Shown: positions 44,076-53,649 of the stretch, piece by piece
Layout of the letters: each line of letters starts with the position of its first letter
How positions within the stretch are numbered: position 1 is the stretch's first letter
Notes under the pieces: model-generated
The model's database searches: none
Told to the model about the DNA's origin: nothing
What the model saw: only the letters and a program-made list of their open reading frames with translations
Made by a program: the position numbers and the translations under genes
NCBI RefSeq assembly: GCF_017894365.1
Contig: NZ_CP059467.1
Span: 1,550,001 to 1,614,000 of the forward strand
Source of the DNA: Aromatoleum bremense
GTDB lineage: Bacteria > Pseudomonadota > Gammaproteobacteria > Burkholderiales > Rhodocyclaceae
DNA: 64,000 nucleotides
Reading direction: 5' to 3'

Positions 44076-44172
44076 AGCTGCGACGGCCGGACCCGCCGAG
44101 ACCGCGCGGCTTGCCCACGGCGCAATACCCGAGTATTTTAATCAACATTAGCCACTCCCGACGGAGCTGCCG

Positions 44173-44949
44173 ATGTCCTTGCCAGCCGACCGCTTCACCA
44201 CCGAGCGCATCATCGCACTACGGCGCTGGACGCCGCATTTGTTCAGCTTCCGCACCACGCGCGACGCGGCGTTCCGCTTCGTGCCGGGGCAGTTCGCCCG
44301 CCTCGGGCTGCGCAAGGAGGACGGTTCGATCGTCTGGCGCGCGTATTCGATGGTCTCCGCGCCATATGACGAATACCTCGAGTTTTATTCGATCGTCGTG
44401 CCGGATGGAGAATTTACGAGCCGCCTCGCCCGCCTCGCTGAAGGGGACGAGATTTTCGTCGAGAAGATGAACTACGGCTTCCTGACGACGGATCGCTTCG
44501 AAGGCGGGCGCGACCTGTGGCTGCTCGCGACCGGTACCGGGCTCGCGCCGTTCATTTCGATTTTGCATGACCGCAGCACCTGGACCGACTATGAGCGCAT
44601 CGTCCTCGTGCACAGCGTGCGCACCGCCGCCGAACTTGCCTACCGCGACGAGATCGCGCGCTTGGTGGACCACCCGCTGGTCGGCGACGTGGTGCACAAG
44701 CTGCACTACGTGCCGGTCGTCACCCGTGAGCGTGTCGCCGGGGCGTTGCGCGCGCGCATCACCACGCTGATCGAGAGCGGCGAACTCGAACGCGCAGTCG
44801 GCTTCCCGCTTGATCACGAACGCAGCCGCATCATGCTGTGCGGCAACCCGCAGATGGTCGATGACGGGCGCAAACTCCTCAACCGCCTAGGCTACAAGCT
44901 GTCGCGCCGCGCGGCGCCGGCGCAGCTCGTCGTCGAGAACATGTGGTGA
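44173..44949 (+). CDS. fpr: ferredoxin-NADP+ reductase (Fpr)
   Basis: A 258-residue FAD/NADP reductase: ERIIALRRWTPHLFSFRTTR, FAD-binding RAYSMVSAPYDEYLEFYSIV, NADP-binding WLLATGTGLAPFISILHDRS and a C-terminal ending VVENMW. It passes electrons between NADPH and ferredoxin/flavodoxin, which could support sulfite reductase here, where no cysJ is linked (inference), or oxidative-stress defence. GAGCTGCCG precedes the ATG without a strong ribosome-binding site. It is convergent with the AEC permease, six bases apart. Confidence 0.88.
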   Translation: MSLPADRFTTERIIALRRWTPHLFSFRTTRDAAFRFVPGQFARLGLRKEDGSIVWRAYSMVSAPYDEYLEFYSIVVPDGEFTSRLARLAEGDEIFVEKMNYGFLTTDRFEGGRDLWLLATGTGLAPFISILHDRSTWTDYERIVLVHSVRTAAELAYRDEIARLVDHPLVGDVVHKLHYVPVVTRERVAGALRARITTLIESGELERAVGFPLDHERSRIMLCGNPQMVDDGRKLLNRLGYKLSRRAAPAQLVVENMW

Positions 44950-44955
44950 GAAGGC

Positions 44956-45831
44956 TCAGGGCAGCACGATCGCCAGCGCGATCGGCAGGAAAACCACCGC
45001 CGCGACGTTGCCGATCAGCACCATCGACGCCACCGCCTGCGGCTCCTGGTGATAGCGCTCGGCGAAGATGTAGTTGAGCACCGCCGGCGGCAGGGCGCCG
45101 AACACCAGCAGCAGGGCTTCCTGTTGCGGCGGCAGGTCGATGAACAGCATCACCGCGTACGCAAGCATCATGCCGACGAGCGGACGCGCAGCGGCGCCGT
45201 AAAACCCCAGCCCGATCGACGAGATGTTCGAATCGGTGAGGCGCACCCCGAGCGCGAACAGCATCAGCGGGATCGACACGTCGCCGAGCATCTTGATCGC
45301 GAGCATCAGCGGCGGCCACACCGCGATGCCGGCAATGCCGACTGCGAGTCCGGCGAGCGTCGCCAGCACCGACGGCACTTTCCACACCGTCCACACCTTG
45401 ATGCGATGGTCGAGCAGCCACGCGCCGAACGAGAAATGCAGCAGGTTCGATACCATGAACATCACCACCGCGGGCGCCAGCGCCGGTTCGCCGAAAGCCA
45501 GCACGGCGAGCGGCAGGCCGAGGTTGCCGCAGTTGTTGAACATGATCGGCGGCACGAAAGTCTTCGGCGCGATCCGCGATGAACGTGCGAGCGCCCAGCC
45601 GATCAGGCCCGAACCGATGACGATGACCAGCGTCGCGACGACCAGCGGCACGAACTCGACGATGCGAAAATCCTTGTTCGCCAGCGCCGCGAACACCAGC
45701 GCCGGGATAAAGACTTCCATGTTCAGCTTGTTCGCGTGCGACAGGTCGGGCTTCATCCGCCTGCCGACGAAATAGCCCAGCGCGGTGATCGCGAACAGCG
45801 GAAAAAGGATCGAGACGATGCGCACGAGCAT
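44956..45831 (-). CDS. AEC (auxin efflux carrier)-family permease
   Basis: A 291-residue membrane protein with about ten helices in two inverted repeats. Typical segments are ILFPLFAITALGYFVGRRMK, VFIPALVFAALANKDF, PPIMFNNCGNLGLPLAVLAF and LGDVSIPLMLFALGVRLTDS. Bacterial AEC proteins carry malate, malonate or other small acids. The substrate is unknown here. It is isolated: convergent with fpr and 135 bases from hslU. Confidence 0.85.
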   Translation of the reverse strand: MLVRIVSILFPLFAITALGYFVGRRMKPDLSHANKLNMEVFIPALVFAALANKDFRIVEFVPLVVATLVIVIGSGLIGWALARSSRIAPKTFVPPIMFNNCGNLGLPLAVLAFGEPALAPAVVMFMVSNLLHFSFGAWLLDHRIKVWTVWKVPSVLATLAGLAVGIAGIAVWPPLMLAIKMLGDVSIPLMLFALGVRLTDSNISSIGLGFYGAAARPLVGMMLAYAVMLFIDLPPQQEALLLVFGALPPAVLNYIFAERYHQEPQAVASMVLIGNVAAVVFLPIALAIVLP

Positions 45832-45966
45832 GGCGAGGAGAATTCCGGCGCTCGCCGGCCGCGCAGGCCGGGCAAGCGGATGGGGAGCCGCGGCACGCCG
45901 GGAGCGTTCCCGCCGCGAGGTCCGCGAACGACGAACGGCGGCGCGCGACCGCCGTCTTGCGCCGTG

Positions 45967-47295
45967 CTAGAGCACGTAGCGCGCGAGATCCTCACGCTGC
46001 GCGAGAATCTCGAGCCGCGCGTCGACGTACGCGGCATCGACGAGAAGCTTGTCCAGGCCGATCTTGCCGGCCTCGAACGAGACTTCCTCGAGCAGCTTTT
46101 CCATCACCGTATAGAGGCGGCGCGCGCCGATGTTCTCGGTCTTCTCATTGACCTGGTACGCAATCTCGGCGAAACGGCGGATGCCGTCGTCGGTAAACTC
46201 CAGCGCCACGCCGTCGGTCGCGAGCAGCGCCTGGTACTGGCGCACGAGGCACGCGTCGGTCTGCGTCAGGATGCACTGGAAGTCCTCGACCGACAGGCTC
46301 TCGAGCTCGACGCGGATCGGCAGGCGCCCCTGCAGTTCGGGGATCAGGTCGCTCGGCTTGGCGAGGTGGAACGCGCCGCTGGCGATGAACAGGATGTGAT
46401 CGGTCTTGATCATCCCGTACTTCGTTGAGATGGTCGTCCCTTCGACGAGCGGCAGCAGGTCGCGCTGCACGCCCTGGCGCGACACGTCCGCGCCCTGCCC
46501 TTCCGAGCGCGACGCGACCTTGTCGATCTCGTCGAGGAACACGATGCCGTTCTGCTCCACCGCACGGACGGCCTCGGCCTTGACTTCCTCGTCGTTGATG
46601 AGCCGCGCCGCCTCCTCGTCGGTCAGCGCCTTCAGCGCCTCGCCGATCTTCATCTTGCGCAGCTTCTTCTTGCCGCCGCCCAGATTCTGGAACATCCCCT
46701 GGATCTGCTGCGTGAGCTCTTCCATTCCCGGCGGGGCGAAGATCTCGGCAGTCATCCCCTGCGCGGCGACTTCGATCTCGATCTCCTTGTCGTCGAGTTC
46801 GCCTTCGCGCAGGCGCTTGCGGAATTTCTGCCGCGTGCTCGAATCCGCGGGTTCCGGCTCGTTGAGGCCGACCGGGCGGGCCGGCGGCAACAGCGCATCG
46901 AGCACGCGGTCCTCGGCGGCGTCGAGCGCGCGGTCGCGCACCGTGCGCATCGCGCGTTCGCGTCCGTCCTTGACGGCAATCTCGGCGAGGTCGCGGATGA
47001 TCGTGTCGACGTCGCGGCCGACATAGCCGACCTCGGTGAACTTCGTCGCCTCGATCTTGATGAAGGGCGCGTTCGCGAGCCGTGCGAGCCGGCGCGCAAT
47101 CTCGGTCTTGCCGACGCCGGTCGGGCCGATCATCAGGATGTTCTTCGGCGTGATCTCGCTCCTGAGCGGCTCCTCGACCTGCGCGCGGCGCCAGCGGTTG
47201 CGCAGCGCGATCGCGACGGCCTTCTTGGCCTTGCCCTGGCCGACAATGTGCTTGTCGAGTTCGGAGACGATCTCCGGGGGGGTCATCTGGGTCAT
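45967..47295 (-). CDS. hslU: HslU ATPase subunit of the HslUV protease
   Basis: A 442-residue AAA+ unfoldase, matching the usual HslU length. Walker A is [20 protein letters not shown], Walker [21 protein letters not shown], sensor region [20 protein letters not shown], and the C-terminal tail ends REDLARYVL, which docks into HslV. The start [10 protein letters not shown] at 47295 overlaps the hslV stop as ATGA; the longer open frame is a shadow. It unfolds substrates for HslV in the cytosol. Confidence 0.96.
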   Translation of the reverse strand: MTQMTPPEIVSELDKHIVGQGKAKKAVAIALRNRWRRAQVEEPLRSEITPKNILMIGPTGVGKTEIARRLARLANAPFIKIEATKFTEVGYVGRDVDTIIRDLAEIAVKDGRERAMRTVRDRALDAAEDRVLDALLPPARPVGLNEPEPADSSTRQKFRKRLREGELDDKEIEIEVAAQGMTAEIFAPPGMEELTQQIQGMFQNLGGGKKKLRKMKIGEALKALTDEEAARLINDEEVKAEAVRAVEQNGIVFLDEIDKVASRSEGQGADVSRQGVQRDLLPLVEGTTISTKYGMIKTDHILFIASGAFHLAKPSDLIPELQGRLPIRVELESLSVEDFQCILTQTDACLVRQYQALLATDGVALEFTDDGIRRFAEIAYQVNEKTENIGARRLYTVMEKLLEEVSFEAGKIGLDKLLVDAAYVDARLEILAQREDLARYVL

Positions 47296-47831
47296 CCCTC
47301 GAGTACCTCGATTACGTGGCTCTGGTTCGTATAGATGCACAGATCGCCGGCGATCTGCAGCGACTTCTTCACGATGTCTTCCGGCGGCAGTTCGGTATTC
47401 TCGAGCAGCGCGCGGGCCGCCGACTGTGCATACGCGCCGCCGCTGCCGATCGCGACGATGCCCTGCTCCGGCTCGAGCACGTCGCCGTTGCCGGTGATGA
47501 CGAGGGAGTTGTCCGGATCGGCGACCGCGAGCATCGCCTCGAGCCGACGCAGCATGCGGTCGGTGCGCCAGTCCTTCGCCAGCTCCACTGCGCTGCGCAG
47601 CACGTTGCCCTGGTGCTTCTCGAGCTTCGCCTCGAAGCGCTCGAACAGCGTGAACGCGTCGGCCGTGCCGCCGGCAAACCCGGCGAGTATCCTGCCCTGG
47701 TAGATCGGACGCACCTTGCGCGCGGTCGCCTTGATGACGATGTTGCCGAGCGTGACCTGCCCGTCTCCGCCGAGCGCTACGCGCCGGCCGCGGCGCACCG
47801 AAAGGATAGTGGTGCCGTGATACTGTTCCAT
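47292..47831 (-). CDS. hslV: HslV peptidase subunit
   Basis: A 179-residue Ntn-hydrolase. The short propeptide MEQYHG precedes the catalytic Thr in [40 protein letters not shown] and [20 protein letters not shown] are conserved. It is coupled to hslU by ATGA overlap and follows the STAS-like gene by 37 bases. A heat-shock promoter could lie upstream, but I see no clear sigma-32 site in that short gap. Confidence 0.96.
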   Translation of the reverse strand: MEQYHGTTILSVRRGRRVALGGDGQVTLGNIVIKATARKVRPIYQGRILAGFAGGTADAFTLFERFEAKLEKHQGNVLRSAVELAKDWRTDRMLRRLEAMLAVADPDNSLVITGNGDVLEPEQGIVAIGSGGAYAQSAARALLENTELPPEDIVKKSLQIAGDLCIYTNQSHVIEVLEG

Positions 47832-47868
47832 TGATATTTTTCCTTCGCAGCGCGGCAAGAACTCCGCC

Positions 47869-49032
47869 TCAAACGCGGAGCGTCACCTGCGCGACCTGAT
47901 CGACGCTCATGACGCGCAGAAGTGCGGCGACCATGGCATTCACGTTTCTCAAAATCACCTGCGTACCCTGCGCCTGCAGGGTTGCGAGGACGTTGAACAG
48001 CGTGCCGGCGCTGACGAAGTCGAGCCGCCGCAGCTGCGCGCAATCGACCTCGAAGCGCTGGCGGCCCGCCGCGAAAGCGGCCAGCCGGCGAATGCTCTCG
48101 GTCATGGCGCTCGTCAGTTCGCCATCGAGGCTGAAGCCTTCGGCGGCGGCGACGGCCGCTTCGATCGCGGCGGTGGAGATCGCCTCGCGCTCCATCTTCG
48201 GTTCCCACGACGGCGGGGATTCCTCGAATGTTATCGCGTAATCGACCGCGATCTGTTCGAAGCGATCCTGCTCGCCGGTGTGCTGCAGCATCTCGAGCAG
48301 CAACAGCCAGCCGTCCCGTCCCTCCGGCCGGCCGACGTGCACCTGCCCCGCCAGCATGTCAGAAAGCTGCCCGCACTTGAGCAGCGACACCTTGACGCGC
48401 TCGGCGGCAAGTTCGCGCAACAGCTTGCGGAACAGCGTGCATCCGGCTTCATCCACCGAGCGCAAGCGGCTCAGCTCGACGCGGATCGCGCCGCTCTTCT
48501 TGCCGATGGTCCCGATCTGCTCGAACTGCGTCGTCGATTGCCCCGACAGTGTGCCGGAGAGGCTCAGCAACGGCACGGCCTTCGACCGACCTTGCCCGGG
48601 CGCGCTCGACAGGTCCTGCCAGGGAGGGGGGGAACGCTCGAAACGGGTCGCGTAATCGACCACCCGCGACTCGAAGCGCTGGCGCTGGCCGGTGAGGCGA
48701 TAGAGATCGAGGAGCATCATCCACACCCCCTCGCCAGCCTGATGCGACGCGCTGTCGAGCACCGCACCGAGCACCGATTCGGCAGCGTCGGCACTGCCAT
48801 TGGCATAGAGCACCGCGGCCTCCTCGTACGCCGCACCGAGACCGGCCCCGACCTCCGTCACCTCCATGAGCCCGGCGTACTGCGTGAGTGCGTGGTTCGC
48901 ATCACCGGTGAAATCCAGTGTCGACAATTCCGCGGCGTGCTCGACCCGTGCAGACGAGGCCGGGTGCGTGCTGGCATCGCTGCCAGCCGGGGGGCCGGAG
49001 ACGGACTTCTTGCCGAAAAATGGAAGGACCAC
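47869..49032 (-). CDS. STAS-domain-like protein with internal duplication
   Basis: A 387-residue protein of two repeated modules. Each has a helical part ([35 protein letters not shown]; repeated as [35 protein letters not shown]) and a STAS-like part ([20 protein letters not shown]; repeated as [20 protein letters not shown]). STAS domains are small switch modules (anti-sigma antagonist fold); no Ser phosphosite is obvious. The start is uncertain: GTG at 49032 ([10 protein letters not shown]) is assumed, while an ATG at 49119 would add 29 residues. It precedes hslVU on the same strand and may share transcription. Function unknown. Confidence 0.7.
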   Translation of the reverse strand: MVLPFFGKKSVSGPPAGSDASTHPASSARVEHAAELSTLDFTGDANHALTQYAGLMEVTEVGAGLGAAYEEAAVLYANGSADAAESVLGAVLDSASHQAGEGVWMMLLDLYRLTGQRQRFESRVVDYATRFERSPPPWQDLSSAPGQGRSKAVPLLSLSGTLSGQSTTQFEQIGTIGKKSGAIRVELSRLRSVDEAGCTLFRKLLRELAAERVKVSLLKCGQLSDMLAGQVHVGRPEGRDGWLLLLEMLQHTGEQDRFEQIAVDYAITFEESPPSWEPKMEREAISTAAIEAAVAAAEGFSLDGELTSAMTESIRRLAAFAAGRQRFEVDCAQLRRLDFVSAGTLFNVLATLQAQGTQVILRNVNAMVAALLRVMSVDQVAQVTLRV

Positions 49033-49237
49033 GTCGCAGCCTGTCCAGGGAATATGGTTAGGTGAATCGTACCAAGCGGCAAAGAATAGCACTTCGGAAA
49101 CGAAACGGGCATTGCGCAACTCGGGCCACTCCCCGGCGCATCGGGTCGATTTGCCCCTTCGCGCGGCGTCCCGGCAACGCCTTGCATTTTGAAAAAATGT
49201 GCCCGGAAACGGATTCGCAGCGCCGGTGCGAGTCGGC

Positions 49238-49243
49238 TAGAAT
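49238..49243 (+). promoter_or_regulatory. putative -10 (TAGAAT) six bases before the ybgC start
   Basis: TAGAAT at 49238-49243 is followed by six bases and then the ATG at 49250; TTCGCA at 49214-49219 is a weak -35 with an 18-base spacer. Transcription would begin at the start codon, so the tol-pal message may be leaderless. The arrangement mirrors 24757-24762. Confidence 0.4.
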
Positions 49244-49249
49244 GCTGCG

Positions 49250-49696
49250 ATGCACACCGCTTGCCACCCTGCGATCGCAGCGGAAAAGACCGTTTTTTCG
49301 CTGCCGCTGAGGGTCTATTACGAAGACACCGATGCCGCCGGCGTCGTCTATTACGCCAACTACCTGCGCTTTTGCGAGCGCGCGCGCACCGAAACCCTCA
49401 GGGAAATCGGCTTCGAGCAGCAGGCACTGCTCACCGAACAACGGATCGCCTTCGTCGTGCGCTCGGTAAAGGCCGACTATCTGTCACCCGGATTCCTCGA
49501 TGATGCGTTACACGTCGTGTCGAACATCGACACGGTTGGCGGCGCGAGCCTGGTTTTTGCGCAACGCGTGCTGCGCGACACCGAACTCCTGTTCGATGGC
49601 CGCTTCGTGATCGCCTGCGTCCATCTCGACAAAAAACGCCCCACCCCCTTCCCTGCCGAAATACGTTCCAGACTGGAAAAACTCGTTCAAGCATGA
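49250..49696 (+). CDS. ybgC: tol-pal-associated acyl-CoA thioesterase YbgC
   Basis: A 148-residue hotdog thioesterase with the YbgC/4HBT opening LRVYYEDTDAAGVVYYANYL, where the Asp is catalytic. FCERARTETLREIGFEQQAL and VRSVKADYLSPGFLDDALHV follow. It hydrolyses short acyl-CoA or acyl-ACP and is the first gene of most tol-pal clusters. Its stop overlaps the tolQ ATG (ATGA). Confidence 0.93.
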   Translation: MHTACHPAIAAEKTVFSLPLRVYYEDTDAAGVVYYANYLRFCERARTETLREIGFEQQALLTEQRIAFVVRSVKADYLSPGFLDDALHVVSNIDTVGGASLVFAQRVLRDTELLFDGRFVIACVHLDKKRPTPFPAEIRSRLEKLVQA

Positions 49697-50367
49697 CCCT
49701 CACCGAAAACCTCTCCATCATCAGCCTGGTCAGCCAGGCCAGCGTCCTCGTGCAGCTGGTGATGGCACTGCTCGCCAGCCTCTCCCTCATTTCCTGGTAC
49801 TGGATTTTCCGCAAGTCGTTCCAGATCCGCTCGGCACGCAACAAGACCAACGGCTTCGAGCGCGACTTCTGGAGCGGCGGCGACCTCAACGGACTGTTCC
49901 AGTCGGCCGCCGCGGCGCGCCATCAGACGGGCGGCATGGAGCGCATCTTCGAATCGGGCTATCGCGAATTCACCAAGCTGCGGGCGAAAAGCCACGACCA
50001 CGCGGCGACGATCGATGGCGCCCGCCGCGCGATGCGCGCAACCTACCAGCGCGAAATGGACGACCTCGAAGCCCACCTCGCGTTTCTCGCCTCGGTCGGT
50101 TCGGTCTCGCCGTATATCGGTCTGCTCGGTACGGTGTGGGGAATCATGAACGCGTTCCGCGGCCTGTCCAACGTCAGCTCGGCGACGCTCGCCCAGGTCG
50201 CGCCCGGCATCGCCGAAGCCCTCGTCGCCACCGCTATTGGCCTGTTCGCCGCGATTCCGGCGGTCGTCGCGTATAACCGCTTCGCCCACGACATCGACCG
50301 GATCGGCATCCGCTTCGAAAGCTTCATGGAAGAGTTCTCGAACATCCTGCAGCGCCAGCTGCGCTGA
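49693..50367 (+). CDS. tolQ: TolQ inner-membrane proton-channel subunit
   Basis: A 224-residue ExbB/TolQ protein with three membrane helices (ASVLVQLVMALLASLSLISW; FLASVGSVSPYIGLLGTVWG; GIAEALVATAIGLFAAIPAV). The GLLGTVWGIMNAF element is the family signature. With TolR it uses the proton gradient to power TolA during division and outer-membrane maintenance. It overlaps ybgC by four bases and precedes tolR by 17 bases. Confidence 0.95.
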   Translation: MTLTENLSIISLVSQASVLVQLVMALLASLSLISWYWIFRKSFQIRSARNKTNGFERDFWSGGDLNGLFQSAAAARHQTGGMERIFESGYREFTKLRAKSHDHAATIDGARRAMRATYQREMDDLEAHLAFLASVGSVSPYIGLLGTVWGIMNAFRGLSNVSSATLAQVAPGIAEALVATAIGLFAAIPAVVAYNRFAHDIDRIGIRFESFMEEFSNILQRQLR

Positions 50368-50384
50368 GCGCCGGAGGTTTTGCG

Positions 50385-50798
50385 ATGCGCCAGCGCCGCC
50401 TGATGAACCAGATCAACGTCGTGCCGTACATCGACGTCATGCTGGTCCTCCTCGTCATATTCATGGTCACCGCGCCGATGATCCAGACCGGCAGCGTCGA
50501 CCTGCCGACCGTCGACCAGGTGCCCCAGACCCCGCTCGAGGCGATGCTCGTCGTCGTCAAGCGCGACGGTTCGCTCGCCCTCAAGGCGACCGGCGGCTCG
50601 ACAGAGCAGGCGATGAGCAATAACGAACTGCTGCGCGAACTGCGCCGGGCGATCGAGCGCAACCCGCTCCAGCCGGTCGTCATTGCCGCCGACCGGAAGG
50701 TCAGCTACGAGAAAGTCATGGATACGCTGAATGGCCTGCGCCAGGCGGGGATCCAGAAGGTCGGCCTGCAGACGCAGGCGGGCAGCAGCGGGCGATGA
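50385..50798 (+). CDS. tolR: TolR inner-membrane subunit
   Basis: A 137-residue ExbD/TolR protein. The N-terminal helix carries the essential Asp (QINVVPYIDVMLVLLVIFMV), followed by TAPMIQTGSVDLPTVDQ and a periplasmic domain ending in VMDTLNGLRQAGIQKVGLQT. It overlaps tolA by four bases (ATGA). AGCGCCGGAGG provides a good ribosome-binding site. Confidence 0.95.
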   Translation: MRQRRLMNQINVVPYIDVMLVLLVIFMVTAPMIQTGSVDLPTVDQVPQTPLEAMLVVVKRDGSLALKATGGSTEQAMSNNELLRELRRAIERNPLQPVVIAADRKVSYEKVMDTLNGLRQAGIQKVGLQTQAGSSGR

Positions 50799-51727
50799 AC
50801 GACGCAGTCCCGAATTCCCACCGCGACGAGCCGGGAAAATGGGCATCGCTCGCGCTGACGATTGCCGTCCATCTCGGCCTCATTGCGTTTCTCGTGCTGG
50901 GCGTGCGCTGGCAAAGCGCTCCGCCCGCGGCGCTGGAAGTCGACCTGGTGGCCGCAGTCCCGGCGCACCCCGCACCGCCAAAGCCGGAACCGGCGCCCGA
51001 ACCGAAGCAGGAACCGAAGCCCATTCCCAAGCCGGAGCCGAAGCCGATTCCCAAGCCCGAGCCGAAGCCGATTCCCAAGCCCGAGCCCGAGCCGCCAAAG
51101 CCGGCCCCGAAACCCGAGCCGCCGAAAGCGCAGGCAAAGCCCGACATCGCCATGAAGGCGCCCGAGGCGAAGAAACCGGTCAAACCGGAACCCAAGCCCG
51201 AACCCCCGAAGCCGGAGCCGAAAAAACCGGAACCGAAGAAGCCGGAACCGAAACCGGAGCCCAAACTCCCGGAGCCGAAGAAACCCGAGCCGGAACCGGC
51301 GAAACCGCAGACCAGGAAACCCGAACCGGTCGTGCCGCCGAAAGATGACTACATGGCGCAGCGCCTGGCGCAGGAAACCGAACGCACACAACTCGAACGA
51401 ATGATGCGCGACGACGTCGCCCATGCGGCGGCGGCCCGCAACCGTGCCGCCGGCGACGCCTACGAGAATGCCCTGCGGACCAAGGTGCGCGGCAATCTGC
51501 TGCGCCCCCCCGGCCTGAGCGGCAATCCGGAAGCCGTTTTCGAGGTGGACCAGCTACCGAGCGGCGAAGTGATTGCGATCCGTCTCAAGCGCTCGTCCGG
51601 CATCCCCGCGCTCGACGAGGCCATCGAACGCGCCATCCGCCGCTCGAGCCCACTGCCGCTGCCCGAAGCGAAGGAACTTTTCCAGCGCACGCTCGAACTG
51701 AAGTTCAAGCCTCTCGACGAGGACTAA
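50795..51727 (+). CDS. tolA: TolA, with proline-rich (KPEP) central domain
   Basis: A 310-residue TolA. An N-terminal membrane helix (ASLALTIAVHLGLIAFLVLG) comes first. Domain II (about 60-185) is dominated by Lys-Pro-Glu-Pro repeats instead of the Ala/Lys-rich helix of E. coli TolA. Domain III at the C-terminus (RTKVRGNLLRPPGLSGNPEA, VFEVDQLPSGEVIAIRLKRS) has the TonB_C-like fold that contacts TolB/Pal. Polyproline linkers are more like TonB. The composition is low-complexity but in frame and unbroken. Overlaps tolR by four bases. Confidence 0.92.
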   Translation: MNDAVPNSHRDEPGKWASLALTIAVHLGLIAFLVLGVRWQSAPPAALEVDLVAAVPAHPAPPKPEPAPEPKQEPKPIPKPEPKPIPKPEPKPIPKPEPEPPKPAPKPEPPKAQAKPDIAMKAPEAKKPVKPEPKPEPPKPEPKKPEPKKPEPKPEPKLPEPKKPEPEPAKPQTRKPEPVVPPKDDYMAQRLAQETERTQLERMMRDDVAHAAAARNRAAGDAYENALRTKVRGNLLRPPGLSGNPEAVFEVDQLPSGEVIAIRLKRSSGIPALDEAIERAIRRSSPLPLPEAKELFQRTLELKFKPLDED

Positions 51728-51773
51728 GAGGTGCGTGTCATCTTCCCTGCGCCTGTTGTTCGGATTCGTTCGT

Positions 51774-51779
51774 TATAAT
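51774..51779 (+). promoter_or_regulatory. possible internal promoter for tolB (TATAAT)
   Basis: A perfect TATAAT at 51774-51779 sits in the 78-base gap between tolA and tolB. GCCTGT at 51751-51756, 17 bases upstream, is a poor -35. It would give a roughly 20-base leader before the tolB ATG at 51806. A separate tolB-pal promoter also occurs in E. coli. Confidence 0.45.
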
Positions 51780-51805
51780 TGCCAATTGACGGCCACCGCC
51801 ACGCC

Positions 51806-53086
51806 ATGAATATCCTCCTCTCCCGTTTCCGCCTGCTGCTCGCTGCCACCCTTGCGACCCTCTCGTGGGCCGCTCATGCGCAGCTCTCGATCGAAATCAC
51901 GGGCGCGGGTGCAACGCGGTTTCCGGTCGCCATTCCGCTCTTCGAGAACGAAGGATCCCTGCCGCGGGGCATCACGGATGTGGTCCGCGCGGACCTGGAG
52001 CGCAGCGGCCTGTTCAGCCTCATCGACATGGGTCTCGTCGCGATGCCCGCAACCGCGGTGCCCGATCTCGCCGGCGTACGCGCTCGCGGCGCCGACGCAG
52101 TGCTTGCGGGGAGCCTCTACCCGCAAGCCGACGGGCGCTACGACGTGCGCTTCCGGTTGTTCGACACCCAGAAGCAGACCGAACTGGGCGGACTGTCGCT
52201 GCGCATGACTCCGGCGCAGAACCGCGCGACGGCGCATCGCATTGCCGACTTCGTGTACGAAAAGCTCACCGGCCAGCCGGGCTACTTCGCGACCCGCATC
52301 GCCTATGTCGTGAAGAGCGGCCCGCGCTACGAACTGCAGATCGCCGACGCCGACGGAATGAACGCGCAAACCGCGCTCGCGTCGCGCGAACCGATCATCT
52401 CGCCGGCCTGGGCGCCGGACGGCCAGCGGCTCGCCTACGTGTCGTTCGAGGCCAAGAAGCCCGTCGTGTATGTGCATACGCTGGCAACGGGCCAGCGCCA
52501 GGTCGTCGCGAATTTCAAGGGCTCGAACTCGGCGCCGACGTGGGCCCCCGACGGTCAGCGGCTCGCAGTCGTGCTGACGAAGGACGGCCAGTCCCAGCTG
52601 TACGTCCTCAACGCGGACGGCTCCGGCCTGCGCCGGATGGCGACCTCATCGGGAATCGACACCGAACCGGCCTGGTCGCCCGACGGAGAATGGATCTATT
52701 TCAGTTCCGATCGCGGCGGCAGCGCCCAGATCTACCGGATTCCGGCAACGGGCGGCAGTGCCCAGCGGGTGACTTTCGAAGGCAATTACAACGTGACGCC
52801 GCGCCTCTCCCCGGACGGCCGCAGCCTCGCCTTCATCACCCGCAACAACGGACGCTTTCAGGTCGCGGTGATGGACCTCGCGACCCGACAGACCACGATC
52901 CTCACCGACTCGTCACGCGACGAGTCACCCAGCTTCGCTCCCAACGGCCGCATGATCCTGTACGCCTCAGAAAGTGGCGGACGCGGAGTCCTCGCGGCAG
53001 TGTCGTCCGACGGCCGGGTGAAACAGCGTCTTTCGGTGCAGGCGGCCGATGTGCGCGAACCCTCATGGGGACCGCTCACTAGGTAA
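51806..53086 (+). CDS. tolB: TolB periplasmic beta-propeller protein
   Basis: A 426-residue exported protein. The signal peptide ([20 protein letters not shown], ending HAQ) is followed by the N-terminal TolB domain ([20 protein letters not shown]) and six WD-like blades with repeated 'SPDG' turns ([38 protein letters not shown]). It binds Pal and TolA in the periplasm. An upstream in-frame codon at 51779 would only add non-signal residues, so 51806 was used. Confidence 0.95.
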   Translation: MNILLSRFRLLLAATLATLSWAAHAQLSIEITGAGATRFPVAIPLFENEGSLPRGITDVVRADLERSGLFSLIDMGLVAMPATAVPDLAGVRARGADAVLAGSLYPQADGRYDVRFRLFDTQKQTELGGLSLRMTPAQNRATAHRIADFVYEKLTGQPGYFATRIAYVVKSGPRYELQIADADGMNAQTALASREPIISPAWAPDGQRLAYVSFEAKKPVVYVHTLATGQRQVVANFKGSNSAPTWAPDGQRLAVVLTKDGQSQLYVLNADGSGLRRMATSSGIDTEPAWSPDGEWIYFSSDRGGSAQIYRIPATGGSAQRVTFEGNYNVTPRLSPDGRSLAFITRNNGRFQVAVMDLATRQTTILTDSSRDESPSFAPNGRMILYASESGGRGVLAAVSSDGRVKQRLSVQAADVREPSWGPLTR

Positions 53087-53121
53087 AACCACTGCTGTTC
53101 GTCTCATTACAAGGAAAATTC

Positions 53122-53649
53122 ATGAAGAAATTCGTTCTGCCCGCACTGCTCGTCGCATTGCTGGCCGGTTGCAGCAGCACCGGGACTTTCGACCAGGCAG
53201 GCGGCACCGCTGTCGAAGACCGCTCGACGGGCGCCCCCGGCGTGGCCACGGTCACCGCACCGAGCATGGAGGGTTCGGGCATCGCCGCCCTGACCGACCC
53301 GAACAATATCCTGTCGAAACGCAGCGTGTTCTTCGACTTCGACCAGTTCGTCATCAAGCCCGAAGCTCGTCCGCTGATCGAGGCCCATGCACGTTTCCTC
53401 GTGCAGAACCCGCAGATGAAGATGCTGATCCAGGGCAACACCGACGAACTCGGCAGCCGTGAATACAACCTCGCGCTGGGCCAGAAGCGGGCCGACGCGG
53501 TGCGCCAGGCGCTGACGCTGCTGGGCGCGAAGGAATCGCAGATCGAGTCGGTCAGCCTCGGCGAAGAAAAACCGCGTTGCGGCGAAAGCAATGAATCGTG
53601 CTTCGCGCAGAACCGCCGCGGCGACATGCTGTATTCGGGCGAGTTCTGA
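53122..53649 (+). CDS. pal: Pal, peptidoglycan-associated lipoprotein
   Basis: A 175-residue lipoprotein: signal with lipobox LLAGC (Cys17), then a flexible linker and an OmpA-like domain (SVFFDFDQFVIKPEARPLIE, IQGNTDELGSREYNLALGQK, RADAVRQALTLLGA). The Asp and Arg that grip peptidoglycan diaminopimelate are present. It ends MLYSGEF, 24 residues past the family's usual end region but with no break. Outer-membrane partner of TolB. Its TGA overlaps the cpoB start (TGATG). Confidence 0.95.
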   Translation: MKKFVLPALLVALLAGCSSTGTFDQAGGTAVEDRSTGAPGVATVTAPSMEGSGIAALTDPNNILSKRSVFFDFDQFVIKPEARPLIEAHARFLVQNPQMKMLIQGNTDELGSREYNLALGQKRADAVRQALTLLGAKESQIESVSLGEEKPRCGESNESCFAQNRRGDMLYSGEF

